This document shows positions 50,843-59,851 of a DNA stretch of 64,000 nucleotides, in pieces; position 1 is the stretch's first letter, and every line of letters begins with the position of its first letter. The notes beneath the pieces were generated by a model that was not told the DNA's origin, made no database searches, and saw nothing but the letters and a program-made list of their open reading frames with translations. Source of the DNA: Micromonospora deserti (lineage in GTDB: Bacteria > Actinomycetota > Actinomycetes > Mycobacteriales > Micromonosporaceae); NCBI RefSeq assembly GCF_003236335.1, contig NZ_POUB01000009.1:1-64000 (forward strand). The letters are read 5' to 3'. Both the position numbers and the translations under genes were made by a program.

Positions 50843-53320
50843 GACGGGATCGGGGTTGAAGGTGAACGAGTCCACGTCGTAGAGGGCGCCGATGCCGGAC
50901 CCGGCGAAGGTCAGGTAGAGCGTGGTGGTGCCCGCCGGCGGGTTGCTGACGCTGCCGGTGACCGTGGTGAAGGCGTCCCACGCGCCGGTGACCGGGACGG
51001 TGGCGGAGCCGAGCACGGTGCCGGTCGCCGAGCCGGCCCGCACCTGGAGGGTGCCGCCGGAGCCGGCCGAGGAGACCCGGGCGCTGAACGACGTCACGTC
51101 GGTGAGCCGGTACGGCTCGAACGCGATCCAGTCCCCGTTGTTGATGTTGCCGACGGTCCGGCCGCCCTCGGCCGTCGCCTTGTCGAAGGTGGCGATGCCG
51201 GCGGAGGTCGTGAAGTGTTCCGCCTGCCGCTTCCTGGGCTGGAGGATGTGCTGCTGGTGTGTGGTCAGGCCGCCGGCGTCGGTGTACTCGGCGTCGAAGA
51301 CGGCGAAGATGTTCGCCGCGTCGTCGTGCTCGCCGTCGACCGGGATGGTGATCGAGCCGGAGCAGCCGGTCGTCGAGGTGATCTGGTGGCCGTGGCTGTC
51401 GTGGCCCAGCACGTAGGTCATCTTGACCTTGGTGCAGTCGACCGCGCCGTCCTCCGGGTCGGTGACGCTGATGCTGAACGGCACGGTGTCGCCGTAGCTG
51501 AACAGCTGGCCGTGGGCGGGGCTGGTGATGGTGACCGTCGGGGCGGTGTTGCCGACCCCGATCCGGACGTTGGCGGTGCCGGTGGCGCCCTGCGGGTCGC
51601 GGACGGTCAGCGTGACCGGGTAGCTGCCGTTGGCGGTGTAGGTCTTGCTCGGGTTGGCCGCGGTCGAGCTGGTGCCGTCGCCGAAGTCCCACGAGTACGT
51701 CAGCGCGCCGCCCTCCGGGTCCGACGACCCGGCCGAGGAGAAGTTCACGGTCAACGGTGCGGTGCCGGAGGTCCTGTCGGCCGTGGCGACCGCGGTCGGC
51801 GCGCGGTTGCCGCCGGCGGTGTAGTCGTAGCGGTAGAGCGCGGAGTTGGCGTCGCCGTTGAAGTACCCGGTGCCGTAGTCGAGCACGTAGAGCGCGCCGT
51901 CGGGCCCGAACGCCATGTCCATGACCTGTTTGCCGTTCCACGGGAAGGTGTCGATGGTGCCCGGTGAGCCGTCGGCGTTGAGGTGGATCGGCTTGACCCA
52001 GCCGCGCCCCAGTTCGCCGGCGAAGAACTGCCCGTCGAAGGACTGCGGGAACTTCGTGGTGGAGGTCGACGACGCCTGGTAGCGGTAGACCGGGCCGGCC
52101 ATCGGCGACTCGGAGCCGCCGCCGAACTCGGGCGGGCTGCCGGCGTCGCCGGCGTACCGGATCCAGGCCGGCTTCGCCGCCGGGAGGGTGGGCAGGCCGG
52201 TGTTGCGGAACGAGTTGTTGGCCGGCCCGCCGGCGCAGCTGAACTTCGGCCCGGCGGTGCCGGTGGCGAAGTCCCACTCCGCGTACGTCTCGGTGGTGGT
52301 GTTCGTGCCGGTGCAGTACGGCCAGCCGTAGTTGCCCGGCCCGGTGACCCGGTTGAACTCGACCTGCCCGCTCGGGCCCCGGCTGGTGGTGAAGCCGGCG
52401 TCCGGCCCGTAGTCGCCGACGTAGACGATGCCGGTGGCCTTGTCGACGCTCATCCGGAACGGGTTGCGGAAGCCCATCGCGTAGATCTCGGGCCGGGTCC
52501 GCGGGTCGGAGTCGACGAACATGTTGCCCGCCGGGACCGAGTACGACCCGTCCGCGTTGACCTTGATCCGCAGGATCTTGCCGCGCAGGTCGTTGGTGTT
52601 GGCCGCCGATCGTTGCGCGTCGTACGCCGGGTTGCGGTTGGTGCGCTCGTCGATGGGCGCGTAGCCGAAGGAGTCGAACGGGTTGGTGTCGTCGCCGGTG
52701 GAGAGGTAGAGGTTGCCGGCGGCGTCGAAGTCGATGTCGCCGCCGACGTGGCAGCACATGCCCCGGTCGGCCGGCACGTCGAGGATGTCGGCCTTACTGC
52801 CGGTGTTGATGGTGAAGTCGGCGTTCAGGGTGAACCGGGAGAGCCGGTTGACCCCCTGCCAGGCGGAGAAGTCGCTGCCGGTCGCCGGGGCGTCGCCGGT
52901 GGGGGTGGACAGCGGCGGCGCGTAGTAGAGGTAGATGTGCCGGTTGCTGGCGAAGTTCGGGTCCACCCCGATGCCTTGCAGGCCCTCCTCGTCGTGGGTG
53001 TAGACGGGGAGCGTGCCGATCACGGCGGTGGTGCCGGCGGAGTCGGTGCGGCGGACCGTGCCGTTGCGGGCGGTGTGCAGGACCGACCGGTCCGGCAGCA
53101 CCGCGATGGTCATCGGCTCGCCGACCTCGGCCACGCCCTTGGCGAGGGTGACCTGCTGGAAGTCGGTGGCGGTGATGGGGTGGGCCTGGGCCGGCGCCGG
53201 GCCGCCGAGTGCGGTCGGGCCGGCGCCGAGGGCGACCGTGCCGGCGGCGACCAGGAGCAGTGCCGAGCCGGCGGAGAACCATCGTCGGGGTGTGCGGATG
53301 AAGCTGTCCGTGGTGGACAT
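50456..53320 (-). CDS. Secreted PQQ-type sugar dehydrogenase with PKD, CBM6 and ricin-B lectin modules
   Basis: A 954-residue exported enzyme. ATG 53320 opens with STTDSFIRTPRRWFSAG, a twin-arginine-like signal, cleavage near A-Q-A. The GSDH-type beta-propeller (about 45-500; EPMTIAVLPDRSVL, DRGMCCHVGGDIDFD, NTNDLRGKILRI, YAMGFRNPFRMS, NYGWPYC) matches soluble PQQ/aldose dehydrogenases. A PKD domain (GTAPLTVNFSSAGSSDPEGG), an Ig-like segment (VTDPEDGAVDC...YVLGHDSHGH), a CBM6-like domain and the ricin-B trefoil follow. The propeller, PKD and Ig-like parts are paralogous to those of the 41192-44518 protein. It should oxidise sugars at a polysaccharide surface. TAT export fits a cofactor-loaded enzyme. 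The open frame to 53596 has no RBS and is rejected. Confidence 0.88.
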   Translation of the reverse strand: MSTTDSFIRTPRRWFSAGSALLLVAAGTVALGAGPTALGGPAPAQAHPITATDFQQVTLAKGVAEVGEPMTIAVLPDRSVLHTARNGTVRRTDSAGTTAVIGTLPVYTHDEEGLQGIGVDPNFASNRHIYLYYAPPLSTPTGDAPATGSDFSAWQGVNRLSRFTLNADFTINTGSKADILDVPADRGMCCHVGGDIDFDAAGNLYLSTGDDTNPFDSFGYAPIDERTNRNPAYDAQRSAANTNDLRGKILRIKVNADGSYSVPAGNMFVDSDPRTRPEIYAMGFRNPFRMSVDKATGIVYVGDYGPDAGFTTSRGPSGQVEFNRVTGPGNYGWPYCTGTNTTTETYAEWDFATGTAGPKFSCAGGPANNSFRNTGLPTLPAAKPAWIRYAGDAGSPPEFGGGSESPMAGPVYRYQASSTSTTKFPQSFDGQFFAGELGRGWVKPIHLNADGSPGTIDTFPWNGKQVMDMAFGPDGALYVLDYGTGYFNGDANSALYRYDYTAGGNRAPTAVATADRTSGTAPLTVNFSSAGSSDPEGGALTYSWDFGDGTSSTAANPSKTYTANGSYPVTLTVRDPQGATGTANVRIGVGNTAPTVTITSPAHGQLFSYGDTVPFSISVTDPEDGAVDCTKVKMTYVLGHDSHGHQITSTTGCSGSITIPVDGEHDDAANIFAVFDAEYTDAGGLTTHQQHILQPRKRQAEHFTTSAGIATFDKATAEGGRTVGNINNGDWIAFEPYRLTDVTSFSARVSSAGSGGTLQVRAGSATGTVLGSATVPVTGAWDAFTTVTGSVSNPPAGTTTLYLTFAGSGIGALYDVDSFTFNPDPVSGGAGPIVGLGGKCLDVRNAGTGDGTQIQIYTCNGSAAQTWSVTPNSTVRALGKCLDVSAGGSADGTKIQLWTCNGTGAQNWSAQADGTVRNPQSGKCLDVSGNNSADGTAVHLWTCHSGANQKWTLP

Positions 53321-53714
53321 CGTTGTGCTGTCCCTTCCTGACGTGTGACTGCCAGGGCGGGGCGCGCGCCGTCGCGCCGGATGCCGTAGCGGGGATGCGA
53401 TCGGCCCGCCGGGTGCCGTGCCCGGCCGGCCGTGACCACCGAGGGTTGGCGTGCCACGTGCTCGGAGGCCACCAGTCGATGGGTTCCCGCGCCGCCGGTT
53501 CACCTCGACGAAACAGCTGTGTGATGGCCACGACATTAAACGGCTGACATCGATGTGTCCATACCTTCTGCCGATCCATCGTGGACTTTTGTCCATCCCG
53601 CCAAAAGCCCGCCGGTCACACCGACGCCGGGCACGCCGCTCCTGTCACACCGACCCCGGCCCGCCGCGCCCGGACCGACAGCGGAGCGCGGGACGGGGCC
53701 ACCACGCGGGCCGG
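53321..53714. promoter_or_regulatory. Upstream region with TGGAC-type palindromes
   Basis: 394 bp without a gene. TGGAC-TTTT-GTCCA (53582-53595) is a perfect 5-4-5 palindrome, and a further GTGTCCATA lies at about 53554-53562 in an AT-richer patch (53520-53570). They stand 230-275 bp upstream of the dehydrogenase ATG and may be operator sites for a sugar regulator. I did not find the same palindrome upstream of the neighbouring genes. Confidence 0.4.
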
Positions 53715-54782
53715 TCAGAGGCGGCGGTCGACCACCTGGGCGGCGAGCCCGGTGAGGGCGGCGCGCGTCTCCCGGTCCAACGGGGCGTCCGCCAGGGCGG
53801 TCAGCGCGGCATCGGCGCGTACCCGGATCATCTGCTCGATCTTCTCCCGCGCGCCGGTACTCTCGATGATCTTCCGCAGCTCGGCGGCGCCGTCGGCGTC
53901 GAGCGCCGCGTTGCCGAACAGCTCGCGCAGCCGGACGGTCTGCGCCCGGTCGGCGGCGTCGCGGGCCAACGCCATCATCACCGTCGGCTTGCCCTCGCGC
54001 AGGTCGTCCAGGACCGACTTGCCAGTCACCGCCGGGTCGCCGAACACCCCGAGCACGTCGTCGCGGAGCTGGAACGCGTCCCCCAGCGGGTCACCGAACT
54101 CGGCCAGCGCGGCGGACAGCTCCGGCTCCGCCCCGGCCAGCGCCGCCCCGATCTGCAACGGCCGGGTCACCGTGTAGCGGGCCGCCTTCATCCGGATCAC
54201 GGTCAGCGCGCTGGCCACCGAGCCGTCGCCCACCCCGGAGACCAGGTCCAGGTACTCCCCCGCGATCACCTCGGTACGCATCAGCGCGAAGACCCCGTAC
54301 CCCCGGTGCACCTGCTCGGTGCTGAGCCCGCACTCGTGGAACATCTGGTCCGACCAGGCGGCGCAGAGGTCCCCGCAGAGCAGCGCGGTGTTGCGCCCGT
54401 ACGCCTCCGGGTCGCCCCGCCAGGACGAGCGGGTGTGCAGGTCGGCGAAGAGCCGGTGCACCGATGGCTCGCCCCGGCGGCGGTCGCTGCCGTCGAGGAT
54501 GTCGTCGTGGATCAGCGCGAACGCGTGGAACAGCTCCAGCGCGGCTGCGGCGACCACGATCGGGGCACCGTCCGGGCCGCCGGCGCCGCGCCAGCCCCAG
54601 TAGCAGAAGAGCGGGCGCAGCCGCTTCCCGCCGGCCAGCACGAACCGGTGCAGGGCGGTGAAGACCCCGCGGGGCGCCCCGTCCGGCCACTCCGGGCCCT
54701 GCCGGTCGAGGAAGGCCGCCAGTTCGGCGTCGAACCGGGCACGCAGCCCGGCCGTGTCGGTCGGCGCGACGGTCACGGTCAT
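53715..54782 (-). CDS. Polyprenyl (geranylgeranyl-type) diphosphate synthase
   Basis: A 355-residue trans-prenyltransferase that chains isopentenyl diphosphate onto an allylic primer. It has GGKRLRP (51-57), the first Asp-rich motif DDILD (93-97), LLCGDLCAAW, a KAARYTVTRPLQ segment and the second motif as QLRDDVLGVFGD, then GKPTVMM. ATG 54782 overlaps the phosphodiesterase stop (ATGA), so it is the last gene of the ebo-like operon. It most likely makes the prenyl donor for the UbiA-type gene in the same operon. Chain length is not certain; small residues before DDILD point to C20 or longer. Confidence 0.9.
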   Translation of the reverse strand: MTVTVAPTDTAGLRARFDAELAAFLDRQGPEWPDGAPRGVFTALHRFVLAGGKRLRPLFCYWGWRGAGGPDGAPIVVAAAALELFHAFALIHDDILDGSDRRRGEPSVHRLFADLHTRSSWRGDPEAYGRNTALLCGDLCAAWSDQMFHECGLSTEQVHRGYGVFALMRTEVIAGEYLDLVSGVGDGSVASALTVIRMKAARYTVTRPLQIGAALAGAEPELSAALAEFGDPLGDAFQLRDDVLGVFGDPAVTGKSVLDDLREGKPTVMMALARDAADRAQTVRLRELFGNAALDADGAAELRKIIESTGAREKIEQMIRVRADAALTALADAPLDRETRAALTGLAAQVVDRRL

Positions 54783-56167
54783 CGCGCCTCCAGCCCGGCC
54801 AGCTCCAGCAGCAGGCCCTTCACCTCGGTCGCCGCGACCCGGCTCCGGGCCGCGGTCGGGTCGGAGCAGAGCAGCACCGGACCGTCCGCCGGGTCGGCCG
54901 GCAGCCGCCCGTGCGAGCCGCGCACCGCCCGGGCCCCGGCGTCCAGCCCGACCACGCTCATCAGGTAGCGCATCCCGAGCTTCTTGCGGGCCAGCGCCAC
55001 CGCGGCCCGACGCTTGGCCGCGCCTGGGGCGGCCGGATCGAAGAACAGCTCCGCCGGGTCGTAGCCGGGTTTGCGGTGGATCTCGACCAGGCGGGCGAAG
55101 TCCGGCGCGCGGGCGTCGTCGAGCCAGTAGTAGTAGGTGAACCAGGCGTCCGGCTCGGCCACCAGCACCAGCTCGCCGGCGCGCGGGTGGTCCAGCCCGT
55201 GCGCGGCCTTGCCGTCGGCGTCGAGCACCTCGGCCACCCCGGGCAGCCCGGCACAGAGCTTCGCCACCGCCGGCACGTCCGCCGGGTCCCGGACGTAGAC
55301 GTGCGCGACCTGGTGGTCGGCGACCGCGAACGCCCGGGACGTCCACGGGTCGAGGTACTCCATCCCGGCCTGGGTGTGCACCCGCAGCAACCCTTCGGCG
55401 CGCAGCAGCCGGTTGACGTCGACCGGCCGGGACACGTCGGTGATGCCGTACTCCGAGAGCACCACCACAGTCGCGTCCCGGGCCCGGGCGGCGTCCAGCA
55501 GCGGGCCGAGCACCCCGTCCAGTTCGGCCGCCGCCGCGGCGGCCCGGGGCGAGGAGGCACCAAAGCGTTGCAGGTCGTAGTCCAGGTGCGGGACGTAGAC
55601 CAGGGTCAGGTCGGGCGACTGCTCGGCGAGGATCTGCTCGGCGGCCCGGCAGATCCACCGCGACGAGGGCATCCCGGCGCCCGGCCCCCAGTAGGTGAAC
55701 AGCGGGAAGGTGCCCAGCCGGTCGGTGAGCGCGTCGTGCAGCTCCGGCGGGTCGGTGTAGCAGTCCGGTTCCTTGCGCCCGTCGGCGTGGTAGACCGGCC
55801 GGGGGGTGACCGTCCAGTTCACGTCCGCGCCCATCGCGTACCACCAGCAGACGTTGGCCACCGTCCAGCCGGGCTCGGCGCGGCGGGCCGCCTGCCAGAG
55901 CTTCTCGCCGCCGACCAGGGCGTTGTGCTGCCGCCAGAGCAGCACCTCGCCGAGGTCCCGGAAGTACCACCCGTTGCCGACGATGCCGTGCCCGGCGGGG
56001 AGCGCTCCGGTGAGGAAGGTGGACTGCACCGAGCAGGTCACCGCGGGCAGCACCGTGCCGAGCTCGGCGGAGAATCCGGCGTCGGCCACCGCGCGCAGCC
56101 GGGGCATGTGCGCCAGCAGCCGTGGGGTCAGCCCGACCACGTCCAGCACCACGAGTCGCCGGCTCAT
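54779..56167 (-). CDS. eboF: EboF-like nucleotide pyrophosphatase/phosphodiesterase
   Basis: A 462-residue member of the alkaline phosphatase superfamily. VVLDVVGLTPRLL gives the first metal Asp (D9), PAVTCSVQSTFLTG the nucleophilic Thr, VYVPHLDYDLQRFG and VVVLSEYGIT further metal ligands, and ADHQVAHVYV a late His. No signal peptide is evident. Both ends overlap neighbours by 4 nt (ATGA). In ebo clusters this family is EboF. It may remove a phosphate or nucleotide group from the cyclitol or prenyl intermediate. Confidence 0.85.
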   Translation of the reverse strand: MSRRLVVLDVVGLTPRLLAHMPRLRAVADAGFSAELGTVLPAVTCSVQSTFLTGALPAGHGIVGNGWYFRDLGEVLLWRQHNALVGGEKLWQAARRAEPGWTVANVCWWYAMGADVNWTVTPRPVYHADGRKEPDCYTDPPELHDALTDRLGTFPLFTYWGPGAGMPSSRWICRAAEQILAEQSPDLTLVYVPHLDYDLQRFGASSPRAAAAAAELDGVLGPLLDAARARDATVVVLSEYGITDVSRPVDVNRLLRAEGLLRVHTQAGMEYLDPWTSRAFAVADHQVAHVYVRDPADVPAVAKLCAGLPGVAEVLDADGKAAHGLDHPRAGELVLVAEPDAWFTYYYWLDDARAPDFARLVEIHRKPGYDPAELFFDPAAPGAAKRRAAVALARKKLGMRYLMSVVGLDAGARAVRGSHGRLPADPADGPVLLCSDPTAARSRVAATEVKGLLLELAGLEAR

Positions 56168-57369
56168 CGCCGTACCTCCGCCCGGGCCGGGGTGGGGCGG
56201 TCCGCCGGCGCCAGGCCGAGCGCGACCAGCTCGTCGCGGGCGAAGGCCAGCTCGGCGGCGATCCCGGTGGCCAGCTCCCCGGCGGAACGCGGTCGCCGCG
56301 CCGCCGGCAGCACCCCCCAGGTGTACGTCTCGACGTCGAGGTGGTCGCAGCCGGCCTCCGGGCCGGAATAGAGCGCGGCGAGGGCGGCGCGCAGCACCGG
56401 CAGGGTCGAGTCCAGCGGTGGTTCCGGCGGGGCGTGCAGCGGCACGTGGTAGTGCACCCGCCACGGCCCGGGCAGCCGGGCGTCCAGTGCGGCGTCCAGG
56501 TCGTCGGCGGCGTGCGCCGGGTCGGCCGGGTCCGGCGCGCTCGCGCAGCCGGCGGCGCGGGTCTGGTGCAGGAAGCGCGGCTCCACCCACCGGCGCAGCG
56601 CGTCGGCGGAGCCGGCCGGGTCGGCGGCCTCGACGGCGGCGGAGACCTGCACCTTCACCACCGGCAGGCCGGCGGCGCGCAGCCGGCCCAACGCCTCCGC
56701 CGGTTCCTCCCAGGCGCAGGCGAGGTGCGCCAGGTCGAGACAGACCCCGAGCCGCTCGGTGTCCATACCGGACAGCATCGCGGCCTGTGCGGTGCTCTCC
56801 ACCACACAGCCCGGTTCCGGCTCGAAGCCGACCCTGATCCGCCGGCCGGTATCCCGCTCGACGGCGGCGAGCCCGGCCGCGAGCTGGTCCAGCCGGCGGC
56901 GGGCTCCCGCCGCGCGGCCGGCGTCCCAGGGCTGCCGCCAGGCCAGCGGCAGGGTGGAGACCGAGCCGCGGGCGGCGTCGTCCGGCAGCAGGTCGGCCAG
57001 CACCCGGGCCAGGTCGAGGGTGTACGCGAGCCGCCGTCCGGTGGTCCAGTCCGGGTGATACACGTCGCCCTTGACCACGGGGGCCTGGAACGCCGCGTAC
57101 GGGAAGCCGTTGAGCGTCACCACCTCCAGCCCTCGGGCGGTCAGCTCGGCGCGCAGCCGCCGACGGGCCCCGGGGTCGGCGGCGAGTTCGGCCGCGACCG
57201 GCGCGGCCAGCCAGAGCCCGAGGCCGAGCAGGTCGCCGCCGAGGGCCGCGCGGACGGGCACGGCGTAGGTGTCCAACTGGGTGAGGATGCCGGCGAGGTC
57301 CTCGGCCGGGTGCACGTTGGTGCAGTAGCCGAGGTGGACGGTGGTGCCGCCGGCGTGCCGCAGCCGCAT
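56164..57369 (-). CDS. eboE: EboE-like TIM-barrel protein (xylose-isomerase family)
   Basis: A 401-residue protein. The start TTVHLGYCTNVHPAEDLAGIL is diagnostic of the EboE group. Further segments are LEVVTLNGFPYAAF, VGFEPEPGCVV, GVCLDLAHLACAW and HYHVPLHAPPE, which hold the metal-binding Glu, Asp and His. ATG 57369 overlaps the TatD stop (TGATG) and its own stop overlaps the next start. EboE is described as part of a metabolite-traffic system; the reaction is not known. Confidence 0.88.
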   Translation of the reverse strand: MRLRHAGGTTVHLGYCTNVHPAEDLAGILTQLDTYAVPVRAALGGDLLGLGLWLAAPVAAELAADPGARRRLRAELTARGLEVVTLNGFPYAAFQAPVVKGDVYHPDWTTGRRLAYTLDLARVLADLLPDDAARGSVSTLPLAWRQPWDAGRAAGARRRLDQLAAGLAAVERDTGRRIRVGFEPEPGCVVESTAQAAMLSGMDTERLGVCLDLAHLACAWEEPAEALGRLRAAGLPVVKVQVSAAVEAADPAGSADALRRWVEPRFLHQTRAAGCASAPDPADPAHAADDLDAALDARLPGPWRVHYHVPLHAPPEPPLDSTLPVLRAALAALYSGPEAGCDHLDVETYTWGVLPAARRPRSAGELATGIAAELAFARDELVALGLAPADRPTPARAEVRR

Positions 57370-58235
57370 CAGCTACCCCCGCGCAGGATGGAGTTGCCGG
57401 CGAAGGTGTCCCTCGGCCGGTCCACGCCGGCGAGGTCCAGGTCGGTCAGGTCGAGCCGCCCGGACTGGCCGTAGAACTCCACCGGGTTGCGCCACAGCAC
57501 CCGGTCGACGTCGTCCTCGGTGAACCCGGCGACCAGCATCGCCTCCCCGGTGGCCCGGGTCAGCAGCGGGTCGGAGCGTCCCCAGTCGGCCGCCGAGTTG
57601 ACCAGCATCCGCTCGGTGCCGTGCTCGCGCAGGATCTCCACCATCCGCGGCGGCGACATCTTCGTGTCGGGGTAGATCGAGAAGCCGAGCCAGCAGCCGG
57701 TGTCCCGGGCCAGCTTCACGGTCACCTCGTTGAGGTGGTCGAGCACCACCCGGCCCGGCTCGATGCCGGACTCGGCGACCACCGCGAGGCTGCGCTCCAC
57801 GCCCCGGGCCTTGTCCCGGTGCGGGGTGTGTACCAGTGCCGGCAGGTCGTGCGCGACGGCCAGGGCGAGCTGGGCGGCGAACGCCTCGTCCTCCTCCGGG
57901 GTCATCGAGTCGTACCCGATCTCGCCGACCGCCACCACGGTGTCCTTGTCCAAATAGCGCGGAAGCAGGTCGAGCACCGGGCGGCAGCGCGGGTCGTTGG
58001 CCTCCTTCGGGTTCAGCGCCACGGTGGCGTGGTGCCGCACCCCGAACTGGCCGGCCCGGAACGGCTCCCAGCCGACCAACGAGTCGAAGTAGTCGGCGAA
58101 CGAGCCGGGGTTGGTGCGGGGTTGGCCCAGCCAGAACGCCGGTTCCACCACCGCCCGGACGCCGGCCGCGGCCATCCGCTCGTAGTCGTCGGTGGTCCGC
58201 GAGGTCATGTGGATGTGCGGGTCGAAGATGCGCAT
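57369..58235 (-). CDS. eboB: TatD family metal-dependent hydrolase (EboB-like)
   Basis: A 288-residue amidohydrolase-fold protein. It opens FDPHIHMTSRT with the paired metal histidines, then VAVGEIGYDSMT (Glu), LVHTPHRDK (His), VLDHLNEVT (His) and NSAADWGRSDP (Asp). That is the complete TatD set. The EboA stop and this ATG overlap as TGATG. TatD proteins are nucleases or general hydrolases, but the ebo-associated branch is probably a lactonase or hydrolase on a small molecule (inference). Confidence 0.88.
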   Translation of the reverse strand: MRIFDPHIHMTSRTTDDYERMAAAGVRAVVEPAFWLGQPRTNPGSFADYFDSLVGWEPFRAGQFGVRHHATVALNPKEANDPRCRPVLDLLPRYLDKDTVVAVGEIGYDSMTPEEDEAFAAQLALAVAHDLPALVHTPHRDKARGVERSLAVVAESGIEPGRVVLDHLNEVTVKLARDTGCWLGFSIYPDTKMSPPRMVEILREHGTERMLVNSAADWGRSDPLLTRATGEAMLVAGFTEDDVDRVLWRNPVEFYGQSGRLDLTDLDLAGVDRPRDTFAGNSILRGGS

Positions 58236-58888
58236 CACGCCTCCCTGGTGCTGAGCCGGTCTGATCCGCCGGCCCGGCCGGCGGCGGTGCTGGCCCGGTC
58301 GGCGCTGAGCCGGTCGAGCAGGTCGGTGGCGTCGGCCGGCAGGGTGCGGCCGGCGGCCTGCCGCTCGGCGGCGAGCGCGGCGAGCATCGCGGCCAGCTCG
58401 CCGTCGGCCCGGGCGTCGAGGTCGGCCACCACGGCCAGCGGCACGCCGGTGAAGACGCACTTGAGCACGGCCTGCCGCCACGCCGCCGGGGCGAGGTGCC
58501 GGGCGTACGGGCCGAGGGCGGCGGCGACCAGCCGGGTGTCGTTGGTGCGGATCGCGTCGTGCAGCAGCGGCACCCCGGCGGCGCCGACCGGCAGCAGCGG
58601 CAACGCCTTCAGCACCGCCCGCCGCTCGGCGGCGTCGCCGTGTCGGTAGAGGGCCTCGGCGTACCGGGCGTGGTCGGTGGGCAGCGCGGTCAGCAGCAGC
58701 GCCCGGGCGGCCTCGTCGGCGGTCCACCCGGGCAGGTCGGGCAGCTCGTGGCGGCCGCAGCGCCGGCCGGCGGCCGGGAAGAACCGCTCGATCGTCGCCG
58801 GCTCCGCCGCCACCTGGTGCAGCGCCGCCGCCAGCCAGTCGGGATCGGGTACGCCCCGCAGGGCCGCCCGGAGCTGGTCCGGTGTCAT
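58235..58888 (-). CDS. eboA: EboA domain-containing protein
   Basis: A 217-residue helical protein with LRAALRGVPDPDWLAAAL, the EboA hallmark W-T-A-D-E-A-A-R-A-L-L-L, DAAERRAVLKALPLLP and DAIRTNDTRLVAAAL. ATG 58888 has GGGAGGAG at ideal spacing; ATG 58894 abuts that RBS. The last 40 residues are low-complexity and may be a linker. EboA has no known catalytic activity and may be a scaffold. Position between isomerase and TatD genes. Confidence 0.88.
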   Translation of the reverse strand: MTPDQLRAALRGVPDPDWLAAALHQVAAEPATIERFFPAAGRRCGRHELPDLPGWTADEAARALLLTALPTDHARYAEALYRHGDAAERRAVLKALPLLPVGAAGVPLLHDAIRTNDTRLVAAALGPYARHLAPAAWRQAVLKCVFTGVPLAVVADLDARADGELAAMLAALAAERQAAGRTLPADATDLLDRLSADRASTAAGRAGGSDRLSTREA

Positions 58889-58918
58889 CGACATCTCCTC
58901 CCTCGTGCTGGTCCGCAG

Positions 58919-59851
58919 CTACCGGTGCCGCTCCCCTGGCTCTGCCTCCTTCGCCGCGTGGCGCAGGAAGTCGATCGAGCGGGCGGCGATGGTCGGAGCG
59001 GCGTGCGAGTGCCGGGGTAGCTCGACGGCGACCAGGCCCCGGTAGCCGGCGTCGGCGAGGGCCGCCAGCACCGGCGGGAAGTCGATCTCGCCGGCGCCGA
59101 ACTCCAGGTGCTCGTGCACGCCCCGGCGCATATCGTCGATCTGCACGTTGACCAGGTGGGCGGCCACCTCGCGCACGCACTCGGGGACCGGTCGCGGCTC
59201 CAGGCAGCGGCAGTGCCCGATGTCGAGGGTGATGCCGAAGCCGGCCGGGTCACCGAGCACGGCGCGCAGCCGGCGCCAGCCGGCGATGTCCTCCACCAGC
59301 ATCCCCGGCTCCGGCTCGAACCCCAACGGCACGCCCGCCGCCTCGGCGGCGTCGACCACCACGGCGCAGCCGGCCACCAGTCGGTCCCAGGCGATCGCCG
59401 GCGGGACCTGGTCGGGGCGTACCCCCGCCCAGCAGGAGACCGCCTCCGCGCCGAGGTCGGCGCCGATCCGCACGGCCCGGTGCAGGAACTCGACCCGTCG
59501 CGCCGGGTCGTCGTGCAGCAACGTCGGGGCGTGCTTGTGCCACGGGTCGAGCAGGTAGCGCGCGCCCGTCTCGACGACCACCCCGAGGCCGAGCGCCGAC
59601 AGCCGGCGGGCCACGGCGGCCACCCGCCGGGCCAGTCCCGGCGCGAACGGGTCGAGGTGGTCGTGGTCCAGGGTGAGCGCGACGCCGGCGTAGCCGAGAT
59701 CGGCGATGACCGCGAGCGCGTCGTCGAGCCGGTGGTTCGCGAACCCGTTGGTGCCGTAGCCGAACCGCAGCCCGGTGGGGCGGGACCCGGCCGTCGGGTC
59801 GGGTGCGGGCGGCACGCCGGATTCGACCGCGCGGCGACCTGGGGCGGTCAT
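58919..59851 (-). CDS. Sugar phosphate isomerase/epimerase of the ebo-like operon
   Basis: A 310-residue xylose-isomerase-like TIM barrel. FGYGTNGFANHRLDDAL begins the barrel, then VVVETGARY, PLGFEPEPGMLVEDI, GITLDIGHCRC, LVNVQIDDMRRGVHEH and LVAVELPRHSH. The Glu-Asp-His-Glu metal set is complete. ATG 59851 overlaps the prenyltransferase stop (ATGA). It is distinct from the EboE-like barrel in the same operon, so two successive isomerisation or epimerisation steps are likely. Confidence 0.86.
   Translation of the reverse strand: MTAPGRRAVESGVPPAPDPTAGSRPTGLRFGYGTNGFANHRLDDALAVIADLGYAGVALTLDHDHLDPFAPGLARRVAAVARRLSALGLGVVVETGARYLLDPWHKHAPTLLHDDPARRVEFLHRAVRIGADLGAEAVSCWAGVRPDQVPPAIAWDRLVAGCAVVVDAAEAAGVPLGFEPEPGMLVEDIAGWRRLRAVLGDPAGFGITLDIGHCRCLEPRPVPECVREVAAHLVNVQIDDMRRGVHEHLEFGAGEIDFPPVLAALADAGYRGLVAVELPRHSHAAPTIAARSIDFLRHAAKEAEPGERHR

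Noticed and set aside
53715-55970. Extension of the polyprenyl synthase frame to 751 codons
   Set aside because: The extra part is antiphase to the EboF-like gene and has no homology. ATG 54782 gives the normal family N-terminus.
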